Part shown: positions 16,038-24,759 of the stretch, piece after piece
Layout of the letters: every line of letters starts with the position of its first letter
Numbering within the stretch: position 1 is the stretch's first letter
Assembly: GCF_014635325.1 (NCBI RefSeq)
Contig: NZ_BMCT01000001.1
Location: 1 to 64,000 of the forward strand
Origin: Azorhizobium oxalatiphilum
GTDB lineage: Bacteria; Pseudomonadota; Alphaproteobacteria; Rhizobiales; Xanthobacteraceae
DNA: 64,000 nt
Direction of reading: 5' to 3'
Notes under the pieces: generated by a model
Databases searched by the model: none
What the model saw: only the letters and a program-made list of their open reading frames with translations
What the model was told of the DNA's origin: nothing
Program-made: the position numbers and the translations under genes

Positions 16038-17053
16038 CGCTCGGTCAGCTTCAGTTCGATACGGCGGTTGCGGGCCTGCGCCTCGTCCGATGCGCCGCTG
16101 TCGAGGGGCTGATACTCGCCGAAGCCTGCGGCGATCAGATGCGACGGCTGCACGCCCTTGGAGATCAGATACTGCGCCACCGCAATGGCGCGGGCGGCGG
16201 ACAATTCCCAGTTGGAGGGGAATTGTACGGTCGAGATCGGCCGGCTGTCGGTGTGCCCGTCGATGCGCAATGCCCAGTTGATGTCCGGGGGGATCTGCTT
16301 TTCCAGCTGAAGGATGGCGGAGGCCAGCTTGTCCAGTTCGGCCAACGCCTCGGGACGCGGCGTGGCGGAGCCGCGGTCGAAGAAGACTTCCGACTGGAAG
16401 ACGAAGCGGTCGCCCACCACGCGGATGTCGGGGCGGTTGCCGAGAATGTCGCGCAGGCGGCCGAAAAATTCGGAGCGGAAGCGGCTCAGCTCCTGCACCC
16501 GCTGGGCGAGGGCAACGTTCAGACGCTTGCCGAGATCGGCGATCTTGGTCTGGCTTTCCTGATCGCGCTTCTCGGAGATGTTCAGCGCCTCTTCCAGCGC
16601 CGCCATCTGCCGGCGCAAGGCGGCAATCTGCTGATTCAGGAGGTCGATCTGCGACAGGGCACGGCTGGCCGCGTCCTTCTGCATGTCCACTTCGCGCGCA
16701 AGAGCTGCCTCGCGCGACGGATCGGCCGTGGCCGGCGCGCTGCCCGTCGCCGCCTTCAGCCGGTCACGTTCGGCCTCCGTGGCCTGCAGGCTGGCGCGCA
16801 GGGCGCTGAGTTCGCCGTCCTGGCTCTGGCCGGTGGCCCGTTCCAGCGACAGGAGTTCGGTCAGCTGGCGGATCTGCGATTGCAGCCGCTGGAGTACATT
16901 GTCCTTCCCCGCCATGTCCTGGGTGAGGAAGAACTGCGTGACCATGAACACCGACAGCAGGAAGATGAACACCAGCAGCAGCGTGGACAGGGCGTCCACG
17001 AAGCCGGGCCAGTAGTCCACATGGCGATCGCGGCCGCGCCGCCCGAGTGCCAT
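16034..17053 (-). CDS. MotB/OmpA-like peptidoglycan-binding protein
   Basis: A 339-residue inner-membrane protein. It has a short cytoplasmic start, one membrane helix GFVDALSTLLLVFIFLLSVF with an Asp (residue 20) at the position of the ion-carrying Asp of MotB, then a long coiled coil (about residues 45-185). The C-terminal OmpA-like domain contains VFFDRGSATPRPEAL, LRIDGHTDSRP, NWELSAARAIAVAQYL and RNRRIELKL. It should anchor a stator to peptidoglycan. The partner MotA/TolQ-like gene ends one base upstream. No flagellar genes are nearby, so this is not the flagellar stator by context. Confidence 0.85.
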   Translation of the reverse strand: MALGRRGRDRHVDYWPGFVDALSTLLLVFIFLLSVFMVTQFFLTQDMAGKDNVLQRLQSQIRQLTELLSLERATGQSQDGELSALRASLQATEAERDRLKAATGSAPATADPSREAALAREVDMQKDAASRALSQIDLLNQQIAALRRQMAALEEALNISEKRDQESQTKIADLGKRLNVALAQRVQELSRFRSEFFGRLRDILGNRPDIRVVGDRFVFQSEVFFDRGSATPRPEALAELDKLASAILQLEKQIPPDINWALRIDGHTDSRPISTVQFPSNWELSAARAIAVAQYLISKGVQPSHLIAAGFGEYQPLDSGASDEAQARNRRIELKLTER

Positions 17054-17054
17054 G

Positions 17055-18152
17055 TCAGTGTCCCCCGTGGCCGGAGGCGCTGGCTTCCTCGGAGGCGATG
17101 GCCTTTTCCAGCCGGTCGATCAGGCGCTTGATGTCCGCCTGCTGGGCGCCCTGCGTGTCGGCCATCTGCTTCAGCACCACCTGCTCGGAGCGCATGTGGG
17201 TGACGAGCCCCTGAAGGCTCTCCGCCAGATGGGCCACCGCCGTGGTGACACGCTGGGAGCCGGCCTCGGTCATGGTCTTTTCCAGCCGGGCCATGGCATC
17301 CACCAGCGGGTCGAGATCGAGCGCCGGGCCGGGCGGAGGCAGGAGTGCCGTCACGGGGCGGGCGTCGATGGTCTCGCGCTCGGGGGGCGGGATGGGCCGG
17401 GCGGGGGTCGACCGGCCGGAGGACAGGCCCTCATCGAGGTCGCGCACGGTGGTGGAGAGCCAGTCTTCCAGATCGGTATAGAAGCGGTTCTGCGCCTGGC
17501 CGGCCTGCAGATCGAGGAAGCCAAGGACCAGCGAGCCGGCGAGGCCGAACAGCGAGGACGAAAACGATATGCCCATGCCCGCCAGCGGCGCGGAGAGGCC
17601 GGACTTCATTTCCTCGAACATGGAGCCGCTGTCGCCGCCGCCTTGCAGCGAGGAGATGACGCCGCCGATGGCGCTGACGGTTTCCAGAAGGCCCCAGAAG
17701 GTGCCGAGCAGGCCGAGGAAGACCAGAAGCCCCGTGAGATAGCGGGCGGTGTCGCGGGCTTCATCGAGACGGGTGCCGATGGAGTCCAGGATGGAGCGCA
17801 TGGTGGCCTGCGAAATGGCCATGCGGCCCATCCGGTCTCCCAGCAGCGCGGCCATGGGCGCCAGCAGCGTCGGCGCACGCGAAACCGCGAGGCCGGGGTC
17901 GGCGAGGCGGAAGGAATTTACCCATTCCACCTCGGGGAACAGCCGCGCCACCTGCCGGATGGCCAGAATGATACCGATGGCCAGGACGCCGAAGATGACG
18001 CCGTTCAGGCCCGGATTGTTCATGAAGGCGGCGACGATCTGTTTGTACAGAACCGCCGACAGGGCCGCGCAAAGCAGCAGAAAAACAATGATCCGCACCA
18101 GAAAGATGCGAGGAGATGAAACTTTCAGAAAAGGGTCAACGGCCCGCTGCAT
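17055..18152 (-). CDS. MotA/TolQ/ExbB-like membrane protein
   Basis: A 365-residue protein with helices at about 20-40 and 50-70, a cytoplasmic loop, the paired helices YLTGLLVFLGLLGTFWGLLE and GISFSSSLFGLAGSLVLGF that carry the MotA/TolQ channel pattern, and a long cytoplasmic C-terminal part with two helical sections. It forms the ion-conducting ring that energises the adjacent MotB-like subunit. The start at 18152 has GGGAGCGAGC upstream. The pair is distinct from tolQR at 39 kb, being much larger. The function in Rhizobiales is not known to me; relatives are annotated only by fold. Confidence 0.83.
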   Translation of the reverse strand: MQRAVDPFLKVSSPRIFLVRIIVFLLLCAALSAVLYKQIVAAFMNNPGLNGVIFGVLAIGIILAIRQVARLFPEVEWVNSFRLADPGLAVSRAPTLLAPMAALLGDRMGRMAISQATMRSILDSIGTRLDEARDTARYLTGLLVFLGLLGTFWGLLETVSAIGGVISSLQGGGDSGSMFEEMKSGLSAPLAGMGISFSSSLFGLAGSLVLGFLDLQAGQAQNRFYTDLEDWLSTTVRDLDEGLSSGRSTPARPIPPPERETIDARPVTALLPPPGPALDLDPLVDAMARLEKTMTEAGSQRVTTAVAHLAESLQGLVTHMRSEQVVLKQMADTQGAQQADIKRLIDRLEKAIASEEASASGHGGH

Positions 18153-18384
18153 GCTCGCTCCCGCTAGAGCCGGATCCGTCGCATGACCCCTTCGAACAGG
18201 CCCATGTGACCGAAAGACCGTCTCTCTTAAAGAGTTAGAGGCGATTCATCACGCGGCAGGAAACAGCCCCTGCATCCTGCCGATGGGATCGTACTCTCGT
18301 CTTCCCGCGATTCGGACTATCGCATACCGGCGAGCAAAGGGAACCGGATGGGGGCTGTAACCCTCACCCTTCGGTGATTTTTAC

Positions 18385-18405
18385 CGGGGGGCTGAACGTC
18401 CCCCG
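18385..18405. terminator. Hairpin downstream of the inositol monophosphatase gene
   Basis: CGGGGG (18385-18390) pairs with CCCCCG (18400-18405) across a nine-base loop. On the minus strand it lies 38 bases past the stop of the phosphatase gene and is followed by GTAAAAATC rather than T bases, so its strength as a terminator is doubtful. The rest of the gap 18153-18442 holds the stator-pair promoter region and an AGAGCCGGAT motif at 18166. Confidence 0.4.
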
Positions 18406-18442
18406 TGTGCCGCGCCAACCTGTGGCTGTGGCTTTTGGCGGC

Positions 18443-19231
18443 TCAGGCCTTCTTCAGCAACTTGAACAGGTCTTCGCGGATGTTCTCATTGCCGGCGATG
18501 ATGTGGCCGTTGTCGAGGCTCTTGTCGCCACCGTCGAGGTCCGACACGTAGCCGCCCGCCTCGCGGATGATGATCATGCCCGCCGCCATGTCCCAAGCGC
18601 TGAGATCACGCTCCCAGAAGGCATCGAAGCGGCCGGCGGCGACCCAAGCCAGATCGATGGCCGCCGCGCCGGTGCGGCGCACGCCCGCCACCTGCCCCTG
18701 CACCAGGGACAGTTCGCGCTGGAACTTCTGGTGATCACCGCGGGCGAGGTGCGGAATGCCGCAGCCCACGACGCTGTCCGCCAGCTTGCGACGAGCCGCC
18801 ACGCGCAGGCGGCGGTCGTTCAGATAGGCGCCCTGGCCCTTCTCGGCCACATAGAGCTCGTCCGTGACCGGGTTGAAGATCACGCCGGCGAACGGCACGC
18901 CGTTGCGCAGCAGGGCCAGCGAGATGGCGAAGATCGGGATGCCGTGCAGGAAGTTGGTGGTGCCGTCCAGCGGGTCAACCACCCACTCATTGGCTTCGTC
19001 GGTGCCGGCGACGCGGCCGCGCTCTTCCATGTTGAAGCCATAGCCGGGGCGGGCGCGGGAGAGCTCTGCGAACAGGGTTTCCTCGGCCTTGCGGTCGGCT
19101 GAGGAGACGAAATTCGCCGGACCCTTCAGCGAGACCTGCAGATTCTCCACCTCGCCAAAGTCGCGAGCGAGGGCGCGGCCGGCCTTGCGGACGGCCTGGA
19201 CCATGACGGTGATCAGGGGAGAGCGGATCAT
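18443..19231 (-). CDS. suhB: Inositol monophosphatase family protein (SuhB-like)
   Basis: A 262-residue metal-dependent phosphatase of the inositol monophosphatase family. Metal and phosphate motifs are present: the Glu pair in FNMEERG, WVVDPLDGTTNFLHGIPIF, and LSAWDMAAGMIIIREAGG. Known members hydrolyse myo-inositol phosphates, and SuhB of E. coli also takes part in rRNA transcription complexes. The first residues MIRSPLITVMVQAVRKAGR match the usual SuhB start. Co-directional genes upstream encode a Sel1 protein and a ThiE-like protein, with no obvious pathway link. Confidence 0.88.
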   Translation of the reverse strand: MIRSPLITVMVQAVRKAGRALARDFGEVENLQVSLKGPANFVSSADRKAEETLFAELSRARPGYGFNMEERGRVAGTDEANEWVVDPLDGTTNFLHGIPIFAISLALLRNGVPFAGVIFNPVTDELYVAEKGQGAYLNDRRLRVAARRKLADSVVGCGIPHLARGDHQKFQRELSLVQGQVAGVRRTGAAAIDLAWVAAGRFDAFWERDLSAWDMAAGMIIIREAGGYVSDLDGGDKSLDNGHIIAGNENIREDLFKLLKKA

Positions 19232-19337
19232 AGGAGTGAAGTTCCTGGCGGGCGCGGCGCACTGTCTGCGCGGCTGCGGTCACGAATAAGAGAGGCGTTC
19301 GTGTGCCCCTCTCTCGTGGCAAGGTCAAGGCAGCGGT

Positions 19338-20384
19338 TTAAGGAGCTTCCCATTTCCGGGCGATCTCGGCCGCCTTCTTGCGATCGGCGGGCGAGAGGGA
19401 CTCGACGATCTGGTCCAGATAGGGGTCGCCGAGGCCCTTGGATTTGGCGATCAGATGCCATGCGGAGGCCATCACCTTGTCCTGCTTGGCGCCGCGTCCG
19501 GCGGACAGGATGCGGGCATAGCGGTTCTGGGCGATGGCGTTTCCGGCGAGCGCCGCCTTGCGGAACAGGCGCGCGGCGGCCGCCTCGTCCTTGGGCACGC
19601 CCTGACCGTTGAACAGGAGGATGGCGTATTCCACCTGCGCCGTCACATGGTTCTGCGCGGAGGCGGCCGCCATCAGCTTCACGGAAGCGGCATCGTTCTT
19701 CGGTACGCCGTTGCCCTCGCGCAGCAGAACGGCGAGCGCATATTCCGCGTCCGGCACATTGCCGTCCGCCGCGACCTTGAACCATTTGGCGGCCGCCGCG
19801 AAGTCCTGCGGCATAGCCTCGCCCTGCATGTAGAGCAGGCCGAGATTGTAGGCGGCACTGGTGTGCCCCTTGTTGGCGGCCTGGGCGAACAGGTCGGCGG
19901 CCTTGTTGAGGTCGCGCGGAATGCCGTCGCCGATGAGATTCATCATGCCGAGGGCGAAGGTCGCCTGCAACGAGCCGTCCTGCGCCGCGCGGGCATACCA
20001 TTCGGCGGCTTTGGCGCCATTGTAGGGAACGCCCAGCCCATGGGCATAGAGTTCACCCAGCAGGGTTTCGGCGGCCGGATCCCGCCCGGCTTCCGCGCGG
20101 GCGGTGGCCTCCTTGAAGGCGCGCATGTAGAGGCCGCGCTGGTAGGCGCCGTAGGCAGCATCACCGCCTTCAATGGCCGGGGAATTGTCGATGCCCTGGC
20201 TGGGCAGCAGGGGGGCCGGCACCGGTGGAGCAACCGGCGCGGCCGGGTGTGCCGGCGCGGGCGCCGGCTTGGGAGTGGGCTTTTGAGTCTGGGCGCCGGC
20301 CGGAGTGATGGCGAGGACAAGCATTGCCGCCAGCAGCGCAACCGCGCTTTGCAGACGCAGGACCGGGAAAAGCACCAGCCTCAT
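19338..20384 (-). CDS. Secreted Sel1-repeat protein
   Basis: A 348-residue protein with a signal peptide (VALLAAMLVLAITPAGAQ), a Pro/Ala-rich linker of about 40 residues, then about six Sel1-like repeats. Examples are LYAHGLGVPYNGAKAAEWY, MNLIGDGIPRDLNKAADLF and LYMQGEAMPQDFAAAAKWF. Sel1 repeats are TPR-like alpha-solenoids used for protein binding. It is probably a periplasmic scaffold. Its start codon overlaps the stop of the ThiE-like gene (ATGA at 20381-20384), so the two are co-translated. The partner is unknown. Confidence 0.83.
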   Translation of the reverse strand: MRLVLFPVLRLQSAVALLAAMLVLAITPAGAQTQKPTPKPAPAPAHPAAPVAPPVPAPLLPSQGIDNSPAIEGGDAAYGAYQRGLYMRAFKEATARAEAGRDPAAETLLGELYAHGLGVPYNGAKAAEWYARAAQDGSLQATFALGMMNLIGDGIPRDLNKAADLFAQAANKGHTSAAYNLGLLYMQGEAMPQDFAAAAKWFKVAADGNVPDAEYALAVLLREGNGVPKNDAASVKLMAAASAQNHVTAQVEYAILLFNGQGVPKDEAAAARLFRKAALAGNAIAQNRYARILSAGRGAKQDKVMASAWHLIAKSKGLGDPYLDQIVESLSPADRKKAAEIARKWEAP

Positions 20385-20995
20385 GAACGAGGCTCCGTTT
20401 CGGCCAGAACGCGATCCACGGCGGCGATGAGCGCGCTGCCGTCAGTGCCGGAGGGCAGGGCGGCCAGTGCCACGAAATCCGCACCGGCGGCGGCGAGTTC
20501 GCGCGCATCCTCAAGCGTGGTGGCAACACCCACACAGGGCACCTCGAACACCTCGGCCCACCAGCTCACGAGATCGGTGACGGCGGCCAGTTCTCCCGAG
20601 CCGTCGAGATCGCCGAACAGCACATAATCCGCTCCGGCCTCGCCCGCCTCCATGGTGTCATGGCGGCTGTCCATGCCGGCGCCAACGATGCCCTGCGGCT
20701 TGATGGCGGCGATGGCGCGGGCAAAGCCATTGGCGCTCGCCACATGGACGCCGTCCGCCTTCACGGCGCTCGCCACATCCGGGCGATCCTCCACAAGGAA
20801 AGCGGCGCCCGCCTCCTGCACAGTCGCGCAGAGGGTGCGCAGCCGGTCCATGGCCGCGACCTCGCCACCGGCAGGCAGCGTGGCGATGACCGCGGCAACA
20901 TCGCCGGCCTTCACCCACGCCTGCGCGGTTTCCGCCGAAAGGGCGGGGGGCAGCACGAGCATGAGGCGGCAGCGGGGGAGGACATCGGAAGACAT
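20381..20995 (-). CDS. ThiE-like (thiamine-phosphate synthase family) protein
   Basis: A 204-residue TIM-barrel protein resembling thiamine phosphate synthase: RLMLVLPP, AAFLVEDRPDVASAVKADGVHVAS, GIVGAGMDSRHDTMEAGEAGADYVLFGDLDG, and FEVPCVGVATTLEDARELAAAGADFVALAALP. The GPxFxTxTK pyrophosphate loop of true ThiE is not seen; the equivalent place reads LFGDLDGS. It may therefore be a divergent ThiE or a protein of another function on the same fold. ATG 20995 begins the conserved part. It is coupled to the Sel1 gene downstream, and no other thiamine gene is near. Confidence 0.68.
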   Translation of the reverse strand: MSSDVLPRCRLMLVLPPALSAETAQAWVKAGDVAAVIATLPAGGEVAAMDRLRTLCATVQEAGAAFLVEDRPDVASAVKADGVHVASANGFARAIAAIKPQGIVGAGMDSRHDTMEAGEAGADYVLFGDLDGSGELAAVTDLVSWWAEVFEVPCVGVATTLEDARELAAAGADFVALAALPSGTDGSALIAAVDRVLAETEPRS

Positions 20996-21141
20996 GGCAG
21001 GATCGGTCGGCCAGAAAACTGGCGAAAGAGGGGCTGACGTCCGAAAACCCGCGCGAGCGTGATGGGCACGCGGGTAGCCCGGCCGATCCGCACGTAGCGG
21101 CGGACCCTGCGGCTCTAAGCCATGCAGCGGTCCACAAGCAA

Positions 21142-21172
21142 GAGCCCGCCGCCCTTTCGGGCCGGCGGGCTC
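21142..21172 (-). terminator. Terminator of the fba gene
   Basis: GAGCCCGCCG (21142-21151) pairs perfectly with CGGCGGGCTC (21163-21172), and the loop can pair further (GCCC/GGGC). On the minus strand it lies 50 bases after the aldolase stop and is followed by TTGCTTG, a weak T-rich tract. Confidence 0.65.
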
Positions 21173-21221
21173 AGCTTTCCTTGAACCGGACGGGTAGCCC
21201 CGCCCGGCTTGCATGGACCGA

Positions 21222-22244
21222 TCAGGCGGCCTTCTTGCCTTCCAGATCGGCGCTCCAGCGGCCCAGCGCCGCCAGCGAGTTCATGCGGGCGCGGTGGGTG
21301 AAGGCGGCCTGCGCGGCGGCCACGTTCTCGCTCTTGCCGGCCCACGCCTTCTGCGGCGCGGCCTGAAGGGCGCGACCGTAGGAATAGGTGAGCTTCCACG
21401 GCAGGTTGCCGAGCTTCAGCATGGCGTCGAGATGGGCGGTGGCATCCTCGTCGGCCTGGCCGCCGGAGAGGAAGGCGATGCCCGGCACGGCCGCCGGCAC
21501 GGTGGACTTCAGCACGCGCACGGTCTGCTCGGCCACTTCGGCGATGGACGCCTGGGTGCGGGCCTTCTTGCCGGGCACGATCATGTTGGGCTTCAGCACC
21601 ATGCCTTCGAGGGCGACGCGCTGCTGGTACAGCTCGGAGAACACGACCTTGAGGACGTATTCCGTCACTTCGTAGCAGCGCTCGATGCCGTGGTCGCCGT
21701 CCATGAGCACTTCCGGCTCGACGATCGGGACGATGCGGTTTTCCTGGCAAAGGGCGGCATAGCGGGCCAGTGCATGAGCGTTGGCGGCCACTGCGCCCGG
21801 CGTCGGGATGCCGGCGCCGATATCGATCACGGCACGCCACTTCGCGAAGCGGGCGCCGAGATCATAATACTCCTTCAGGCGGCCGCCGAGGCCGTCGAGG
21901 CCCTCGGTGATGGTCTCGCCGGGAAACAGGGCCATGGGCTTGGCGCCCGCGTCCACCTTGATGCCGGGGATGGCGCCGGCCTTTTCGATCAGGCTGACGA
22001 GCGAGGTGCCGTCCTTGGCCTTCTGGCGGATGGTCTCGTCGAACAGGATGACGCCGGAGATGTACTCCTTCATCGCATCCGCACGGAACATCAGCTCGCG
22101 ATAGTCACGCCGGCTGTCCTCGGTGGATTCGACCCCGATGGCGTCGAATCGCTTCTTGATGGTGCTGGTGCTTTCGTCCGCGGCGAGGATCCCCTTGCCA
22201 TCGGACACCATTTTCTGCGCGATCGCCTCGAGTTCAGCCTTCAT
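21222..22244 (-). CDS. Fructose-bisphosphate aldolase class I
   Basis: A 340-residue Schiff-base aldolase that joins or splits fructose 1,6-bisphosphate in glycolysis, gluconeogenesis and the Calvin cycle. Family motifs are GILAADESTSTIKKRFDAIG, VPIVEPEVLMDGDH, the active-site Lys in LEGMVLKPNMIVPG, and IAFLSGGQADEDATAHL. It is the eukaryote-type class I enzyme, not the zinc class II CbbA. The four neighbouring genes tkt, gap, pgk and fba lie in the order of use on one strand, with gaps of 79 (pgk to fba), 24 (gap to pgk) and 213 bases (tkt to gap). Confidence 0.94.
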   Translation of the reverse strand: MKAELEAIAQKMVSDGKGILAADESTSTIKKRFDAIGVESTEDSRRDYRELMFRADAMKEYISGVILFDETIRQKAKDGTSLVSLIEKAGAIPGIKVDAGAKPMALFPGETITEGLDGLGGRLKEYYDLGARFAKWRAVIDIGAGIPTPGAVAANAHALARYAALCQENRIVPIVEPEVLMDGDHGIERCYEVTEYVLKVVFSELYQQRVALEGMVLKPNMIVPGKKARTQASIAEVAEQTVRVLKSTVPAAVPGIAFLSGGQADEDATAHLDAMLKLGNLPWKLTYSYGRALQAAPQKAWAGKSENVAAAQAAFTHRARMNSLAALGRWSADLEGKKAA

Positions 22245-22323
22245 GTTCTGCCTTATCCCCTTGGATGAGCCGCCCTAGCGGCATGCTTTCGAAATCTTAT
22301 AGGGTGACTATAACATCTGCGGC

Positions 22324-23514
22324 TCAGCGCCGCAGCGCCTCGACACCAGGAAGTTGTTTGCCTTCCAGCCATTCGAGGAAGGCGCCGCCGGCGGTGGAGA
22401 CATAGGAGAAATCCTGCGCCGCACCGGCATGGTTGAGGGCCGCCACCGTATCGCCGCCACCCGCCACCGAGAGCAGGATGCCGGCCTTGGTCGCTTCCGC
22501 CACCGCCTTCGCCACAGCTACCGTTGCAGCATCGAAGGGCGGCAGTTCGAAGGCACCGAAGGGGCCGTTCCACACCACCGTCTTCGCGGTCTTCAGCTTT
22601 TCCTTCACCAGCGCCACGGTCTGCGGGCCGGCGTCGAAGATCATCTCGTCCTCGGCCACCTGATCCACCGGCACCACACGGTGCGGGGCATTGGCGGCGA
22701 AGGTCTTGGTGACGACGGCGTCAACCGGCAGCACGATCTCGCAGCCGCGCTCGGCGGCGGTGGCGAGAACCTGACGGGCGGTATCGGCAAGGTCGTGCTC
22801 GCACAGCGACTTGCCCACCTTCACCCCCTTGGCGGCGAGGAAGGTGTTGGCCATGCCACCACCGATGACGAGGATGTCCACCTTGGCGGTGAGGTTGCCG
22901 AGCAGTTCGAGCTTCGACGACACCTTGGCGCCGCCCACCACCGCCAGCACAGGGCGCTGGGGCGCCTCGAGGGCGGTGCCGAGCGCCTCCAGTTCCTTCT
23001 GCATGCTGCGACCGGCAAAGGCCGTCAGCTTGTGCGCGAGGCCCTCGGTGGAGGCATGGGCGCGATGCGCGGCGGAGAAGGCGTCGTTGACATAGATGTC
23101 GCCGAGCGCAGCCAACTGCTGCACGAAGTCGGCGGCATTCTTCTCCTCGCCCGCATGGAAGCGGGTGTTCTCCAGCACGAGCACATCGCCGTCGGCGAGG
23201 GCGGAAACGGCTTTCGCCGCATCCTCGCCCACGCAGTCGGAGGCGAACGCCACCGGCTTGCCGAGGCGCGCTTCCACGGCTTTGGCGACGGGAGCCAGGG
23301 ACTGGCTCTCGTCGCGGCCCTTGGGCCGGCCGAAATGGGAGAGCAGGATCGCCTTGCCGCCTTTCTCCGTGATGGTGCGGAGCGTGGGCAGGATGGCCTG
23401 GATGCGGGTGTCGTCCGACACCCGCCCATTGTCCATCGGCACGTTCAGATCGACCCGGACGAGGACCCGCTTTCCGGCGAGGTCCGCGTCATCGAGGGTG
23501 CGGAAGGTCGGCAT
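22324..23514 (-). CDS. pgk: Phosphoglycerate kinase
   Basis: A 396-residue enzyme that converts 1,3-bisphosphoglycerate and ADP to 3-phosphoglycerate and ATP, and works in reverse in gluconeogenesis and the Calvin cycle. Motifs are [68 protein letters not shown] and the C-terminal ATP loop [12 protein letters not shown]. Full family length. It lies 24 bases after gap in the same direction, so the two are almost surely one transcript. Confidence 0.97.
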   Translation of the reverse strand: MPTFRTLDDADLAGKRVLVRVDLNVPMDNGRVSDDTRIQAILPTLRTITEKGGKAILLSHFGRPKGRDESQSLAPVAKAVEARLGKPVAFASDCVGEDAAKAVSALADGDVLVLENTRFHAGEEKNAADFVQQLAALGDIYVNDAFSAAHRAHASTEGLAHKLTAFAGRSMQKELEALGTALEAPQRPVLAVVGGAKVSSKLELLGNLTAKVDILVIGGGMANTFLAAKGVKVGKSLCEHDLADTARQVLATAAERGCEIVLPVDAVVTKTFAANAPHRVVPVDQVAEDEMIFDAGPQTVALVKEKLKTAKTVVWNGPFGAFELPPFDAATVAVAKAVAEATKAGILLSVAGGGDTVAALNHAGAAQDFSYVSTAGGAFLEWLEGKQLPGVEALRR

Positions 23515-23538
23515 GATGCTGCTCTCCCTGCTCTTCGA

Positions 23539-24546
23539 TCAACCGAGCTTGGCGAGCGCGACGGCCGTGTCCGACATGCGGTTCGAGAAGCCCCACTCAT
23601 TGTCGTACCAGGACATGACGCGCACCAGGGTGCCATCCATGACCTTGGTCTGGTCCATGTGGAAGGTGGACGAATGGGGATCGTGGTTGAAGTCGATGGA
23701 GACATTCGGCTCAAGGGTGTAGCCGAGCACGCCCTTCAGCGGGCCGTCAGCCGCCGCCTTGATGGCCGCATTGATCTCTTCGACGGTGGTCTTGCGCTTG
23801 GCCACGAACTTCAGGTCGATGACCGAAACGTTCGGGGTGGGCACGCGGATGGAGACGCCGTCCAGCTTGCCCTTCAGTTCCGGCAGCACGAGGCCGACCG
23901 CCTTGGCAGCGCCGGTGGAGGTCGGGATCATGGAGAGGGCGGCCGCGCGGGCGCGGTAGAGGTCCTTGTGCACCTGATCCAGCGAGGGCTGGTCGTTTGT
24001 GTAGGAGTGCACGGTGGTCATGAAGCCGTGCTCGATACCCACCGCGTCGTTCAGCACCTTGGCCACGGGGGCGAGGCAGTTGGTGGTGCAGGAGGCGTTG
24101 GACACCACCAGATGCTCGGGCTTCAGCAGCTTGTCGTTGACGCCATAGACCACCGTGAGATCGGCGCCGTCCGCAGGCGCGGAGACCAGCACGCGCTTGG
24201 CACCGGCGGTGAGATGCGCGGCAGCCTTGTCACGGGCGGTGAAGATGCCCGTGCACTCCATGGCGATGTCCACGCCCAGCTCCTTGTGGGGCAGGGTGGA
24301 GGGATCCTTGATGGCAGTGACCTTGATGGGGCCCTGGCCCACGTCGATGGTGTCGCCGTTCACAGTCACGGTGGCCGGGAAGCGGCCGTGCACGCTGTCG
24401 TAGCGCAGCAGATGGGCGTTGGTCTCAACCGGCGCGAGGTCGTTGATGGCAACGACCTGGATGTCGGTGCGGCCCGATTCGATGATGGCGCGCAGTACGT
24501 TGCGACCGATACGACCGAATCCGTTGATGGCCACCTTCACCGTCAT
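23539..24546 (-). CDS. gap: Glyceraldehyde-3-phosphate dehydrogenase, type I
   Basis: A 335-residue enzyme with the NAD(P) loop [15 protein letters not shown], catalytic Cys in [19 protein letters not shown], phosphate-site residues in [15 protein letters not shown] and the C-terminal [15 protein letters not shown] 24546 starts the standard MTVKVAING and has GGAGG upstream; a longer frame to 24708 has no support. The Asp-equivalent after the second strand reads [10 protein letters not shown], compatible with NAD and perhaps NADP use. It serves glycolysis and carbon fixation or gluconeogenesis with pgk and tkt. Confidence 0.97.
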   Translation of the reverse strand: MTVKVAINGFGRIGRNVLRAIIESGRTDIQVVAINDLAPVETNAHLLRYDSVHGRFPATVTVNGDTIDVGQGPIKVTAIKDPSTLPHKELGVDIAMECTGIFTARDKAAAHLTAGAKRVLVSAPADGADLTVVYGVNDKLLKPEHLVVSNASCTTNCLAPVAKVLNDAVGIEHGFMTTVHSYTNDQPSLDQVHKDLYRARAAALSMIPTSTGAAKAVGLVLPELKGKLDGVSIRVPTPNVSVIDLKFVAKRKTTVEEINAAIKAAADGPLKGVLGYTLEPNVSIDFNHDPHSSTFHMDQTKVMDGTLVRVMSWYDNEWGFSNRMSDTAVALAKLG

Positions 24547-24759
24547 TTTTCCGTCCTCCATGCGCCGGTCCTTCAGACCGACTAATGATGGTGCCGCGGC
24601 AAGCGGCACACCGATGGCACGCGGGCTCTTCCGGCCCGTGTGCTCCAAAACGCATCGGAGGCGAATATGCGGATCGAATTGAGGCAATCCGATCCGATCC
24701 GGCTCCAATCCCCAAAGAGCGGGAAAGCGGCCGCCGGGAAGCGGGCCGCCGGCCCGCTG

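Noticed and set aside
15549-18152. Zorya-type defence system
   Set aside because: The MotA-like and MotB-like pair recalls ZorA and ZorB, but no ZorC, ZorD or ZorE helicase/nuclease gene is near. The neighbours are a GNAT and housekeeping genes.
22354-24585. A long plus-strand frame opposite pgk and gap
   Set aside because: It spans two well-identified minus-strand enzymes and the gap between them. It has no ribosome site and a composition typical of antisense frames.
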